Source of the DNA: Paracoccaceae bacterium
Lineage (GTDB): Bacteria; Pseudomonadota; Alphaproteobacteria; Rhodobacterales; Rhodobacteraceae
DNA length: 20,019 nt
Assembly (NCBI GenBank): GCA_023254015.1
Contig: JALQYS010000405.1
Location: 1-20,019 of the forward strand
Reading direction: 5' to 3'
Part shown: piece after piece, positions 18,549 to 20,019 of the stretch
Numbering within the stretch: the first letter of the stretch is position 1
How the letters are laid out: the number at the start of each line of letters is the position of its first letter
The notes under the pieces: model-generated
The model's input: the letters and a program-made list of their open reading frames with translations, nothing else
Databases searched by the model: none
Told to the model about the DNA's origin: nothing
Translations under genes and position numbers: made by a program

Positions 18549-19369
18549 GCCAAAGCTCCGACAGCGCGGCGGACAAGTTCCACAGCGGCCCCAAGACGAT
18601 AGTCAGCGGTTGCCCGAACATCATCGATGGGCGACAGGGATGCCGTCACATCCTCGGCCCGGATCAGGCCCGACAGATCGCCAAGAGGTTGCCCGCGCAA
18701 GGCAGTTTCAACGGCGGTCAGCCGGCGCGCGACCGGCGAACAGGCCCCGACGGCCAGCGCGATGTCGGCCACGCGACCGCCCTCCGTGGCAAGCCGCACC
18801 GCGGCCATGGCAATCGAGATCACAAGATAGGCCCTTGCGCCCAGCTTGTGAAAGGCGCCCTGCCCTTGCAAGGCCTGCGGTGGCAGATGAACGGCCAGCA
18901 GCAGCTCATCCGGGGCAAGGGCTGTCTTGCGCGGGCCTTGCAGGAACTCGGTCAACGGCAGACGCCGGACACCCCGCAGCGAGGCAAGCTCCACCTCGGC
19001 GTCCAGAGTCAGCAACGGGGGCACGCCATCTGCGGCGGGCGAGGCGTTGCACAGGTTGCCGCCGATCGTGCCCAGGTTTTGCACCTGCCGCGCCCCCACC
19101 TGCCGCGCCGCCTGCTGCAGCCCGACAAGAGCCGGAGGCAAGCGAGCTTCGGCAATCTCGGTCCATGTGGTCATCGCACCGATGCGCAGGCCGTTGTCGG
19201 TTGAGATGCCGCAAAGTTCGGAAAGACGGGACAGGTCCAGCACCGAAGCGGCAAGGGCAGCCCCTGCGCCGGGATACAGGTCTGTGCCGCCGGCCAGCAC
19301 GCGCCTGCCGCCATCGGCAATCACCTGCAAGGCGTCGGTCAGGGTGTCAGGTCGGGCATAGGCGGGCAT
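18545..19369 (-). CDS. Molybdenum hydroxylase FAD-binding subunit (CoxM/XdhB type)
   Basis: A 274-residue FAD subunit that passes electrons from the Fe-S centres of its partner to an acceptor. The FAD motifs are clear: RRVLAGGTDLYPGAG (about 22-36) and QNLGTIGGNLCNASPAAD (about 96-113). The C-terminal CO-dehydrogenase flavoprotein domain reads GAFHKLGARAYLVISIAMAAV. I take the ATG at 19369, since relatives begin just before the YARPDTLTDAL segment; a TTG nine codons upstream (19396) is possible. The ribosome site is weak for either. The stop overlaps the start of the fused Mo subunit gene (ATGA), matching the FAD-then-Fe-S/Mo order of this enzyme type. Confidence 0.9.
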   Translation of the reverse strand: MPAYARPDTLTDALQVIADGGRRVLAGGTDLYPGAGAALAASVLDLSRLSELCGISTDNGLRIGAMTTWTEIAEARLPPALVGLQQAARQVGARQVQNLGTIGGNLCNASPAADGVPPLLTLDAEVELASLRGVRRLPLTEFLQGPRKTALAPDELLLAVHLPPQALQGQGAFHKLGARAYLVISIAMAAVRLATEGGRVADIALAVGACSPVARRLTAVETALRGQPLGDLSGLIRAEDVTASLSPIDDVRATADYRLGAAVELVRRAVGALA

Positions 19370-19370
19370 G

Positions 19371-19381
19371 TCCGGTCCGGA
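19371..19381. promoter_or_regulatory. Short perfect inverted repeat just before the FAD-subunit start
   Basis: TCCGG-N-CCGGA (19371-19381) lies 1 base upstream of the ATG at 19369, in the 55-base gap after the regulator gene. It could be an operator for the adjacent TetR-type protein or a small RNA structure controlling translation. Arms of 5 bp are short enough to occur by chance. Confidence 0.2.
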
Positions 19382-19424
19382 ATTGTTTGTAGGCAAGCAG
19401 GTTGCACCCGCCCTGCCCGACCTG

Positions 19425-20019
19425 TCAACGACCTTGCGAACCGCTGTCGTGGCTGGATTGGAGGTGCCTTTGGCGGAAGGCCTCGATCTCGCCTTCCTGC
19501 GGCGCCTTGCCGGTGAAGGTCAGGGCATAGGGCGGAATGCGATCCAGTCGCGGCAGAAGCGGTTCGTCAAACCGCATCGAGATATAGCCGATCTGGGTCA
19601 GATAGATGGTATGGGCGCGAATGTCGGCCTCGGCTGCAGAATAGCCGAAACGCTGGAACATCTCGTTGATCGCGGCGATCCGGGTCAGGTCGGCGGCCTG
19701 CAGCCGTTTCGACAATCCGGCGTCGGTCAGTGCCCAGGTGCGGATGGCAAACTCCAGCCGGCTGTCGAACAGATCGGGCTGAATCCAGCAGTCGAACAGG
19801 TTCAGAACCGCCTCGGTGATGGTCTGGGCCGGGGCCTTGGTGCGGGCGATCAGATTGGCGGTGTTGCGACTTTCCCACCGGGCGACCAGCCCGTCCAAGA
19901 GCGCCTCACGATCGGCAAAATGCCAATAGAAACTGGTCCGCGACAGGCCCAGCCTTTCGGCCAGCGGCATGACCTTGACCGCCTCGACCCCGCCCTCGAC
20001 CAAAAGCTGATAGGCGGCA
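19425..20019 (-). CDS. TetR-family transcriptional regulator, 5' end outside the window
   Basis: The last ~198 residues of a TetR/AcrR-type repressor. The helix-turn-helix is visible in the segment MPLAERLGLSRTSFYWHFADREALL, with the family-typical SFYWHF recognition helix, preceded by AAYQLLVEGGVEAV running off the window edge. The rest is an all-helical ligand-binding domain without an obvious subfamily mark. A possible TTG start at 20003 would cut off the first helix, so the true start lies beyond 20019. The gene ends 55 bases before the FAD-subunit gene on the same strand. It is therefore the likely local regulator of the hydroxylase/transport block, possibly responding to its substrate, and may be co-transcribed with it. 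Confidence 0.88.
   Translation of the reverse strand, partial: AAYQLLVEGGVEAVKVMPLAERLGLSRTSFYWHFADREALLDGLVARWESRNTANLIARTKAPAQTITEAVLNLFDCWIQPDLFDSRLEFAIRTWALTDAGLSKRLQAADLTRIAAINEMFQRFGYSAAEADIRAHTIYLTQIGYISMRFDEPLLPRLDRIPPYALTFTGKAPQEGEIEAFRQRHLQSSHDSGSQGR

Noticed and set aside
16701..18602. 633-residue + strand open frame
   Set aside because: It is antisense to the molybdenum hydroxylase, whose cofactor motifs prove the minus strand; composition is Gly/Arg/His-rich without domains.

Overview
The window looks like chromosomal DNA of an alphaproteobacterium, most likely of the Rhodobacteraceae/Paracoccaceae. The evidence is the high GC content, GC-rich third codon positions, densely overlapping genes (repeated 4-base ATGA overlaps) and the sequence character of ClpB. 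I see no rRNA, tRNA, CRISPR array, insertion sequence or phage gene.

Left part (1-2700). The minus strand carries the first ~624 codons of the ClpB disaggregase. Homology to ClpB stops abruptly near base 139, and the outermost ~138 bases look like coding sequence of an unrelated gene on the + strand, so a rearrangement or a chimeric assembly is likely there. A ~300-base divergent spacer holds a possible heat-shock promoter for clpB. It is followed by a small + strand gene (2315-2698) of unknown function with a weak HIRAN-like pattern.

Middle part (2683-8402). This is a tight + strand myo-inositol catabolism operon: iolC (kinase fused to a DUF2090 aldolase-like domain), iolD, iolE, a 57-residue two-helix membrane protein, and iolB. 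The gene for the small protein overlaps both iolE and iolB and appears undescribed in this setting. Just upstream of iolC are two inverted repeats built from TGGAA/TTCCA half-sites. One is an exact GGAA-N6-TTCC, the palindrome reported for the RpiR-type repressor IolR of Sinorhizobium. iolA, iolG, iolR and an inositol transporter are not in the window.

Right part (8411-20019). Every gene is on the minus strand and the block reads like one long operon, in transcription order: a TetR-family regulator (cut by the window end); the FAD subunit of a molybdenum hydroxylase; a fused 2Fe-2S plus molybdopterin subunit; a 6-hydroxynicotinate reductase homologue with an N-terminal Cys cluster; a polytopic membrane protein resembling the family annotated as fenitrothion hydrolase; a Tat-exported Liv-type substrate-binding protein; two Liv permeases; and two Liv ATPases. 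Most junctions overlap by 4 or more bases. Together this suggests uptake of an N-heteroaromatic compound (nicotinate or a relative), hydroxylation of the ring, then reductive dearomatisation, as in the nicotinate route of Eubacterium barkeri. The later genes of that route (enamidase and onward) are not in the window, so the substrate is inferred. The LivM-type permease gene carries a +1 frameshift in a run of nine C/G, either a sequencing error or a slippery tract.

The most promising leads are the coupled hydroxylase / reductase / membrane-protein / ABC-transporter module, the small membrane protein inside the iol operon, the paired iol operators and the livM homopolymer frameshift.
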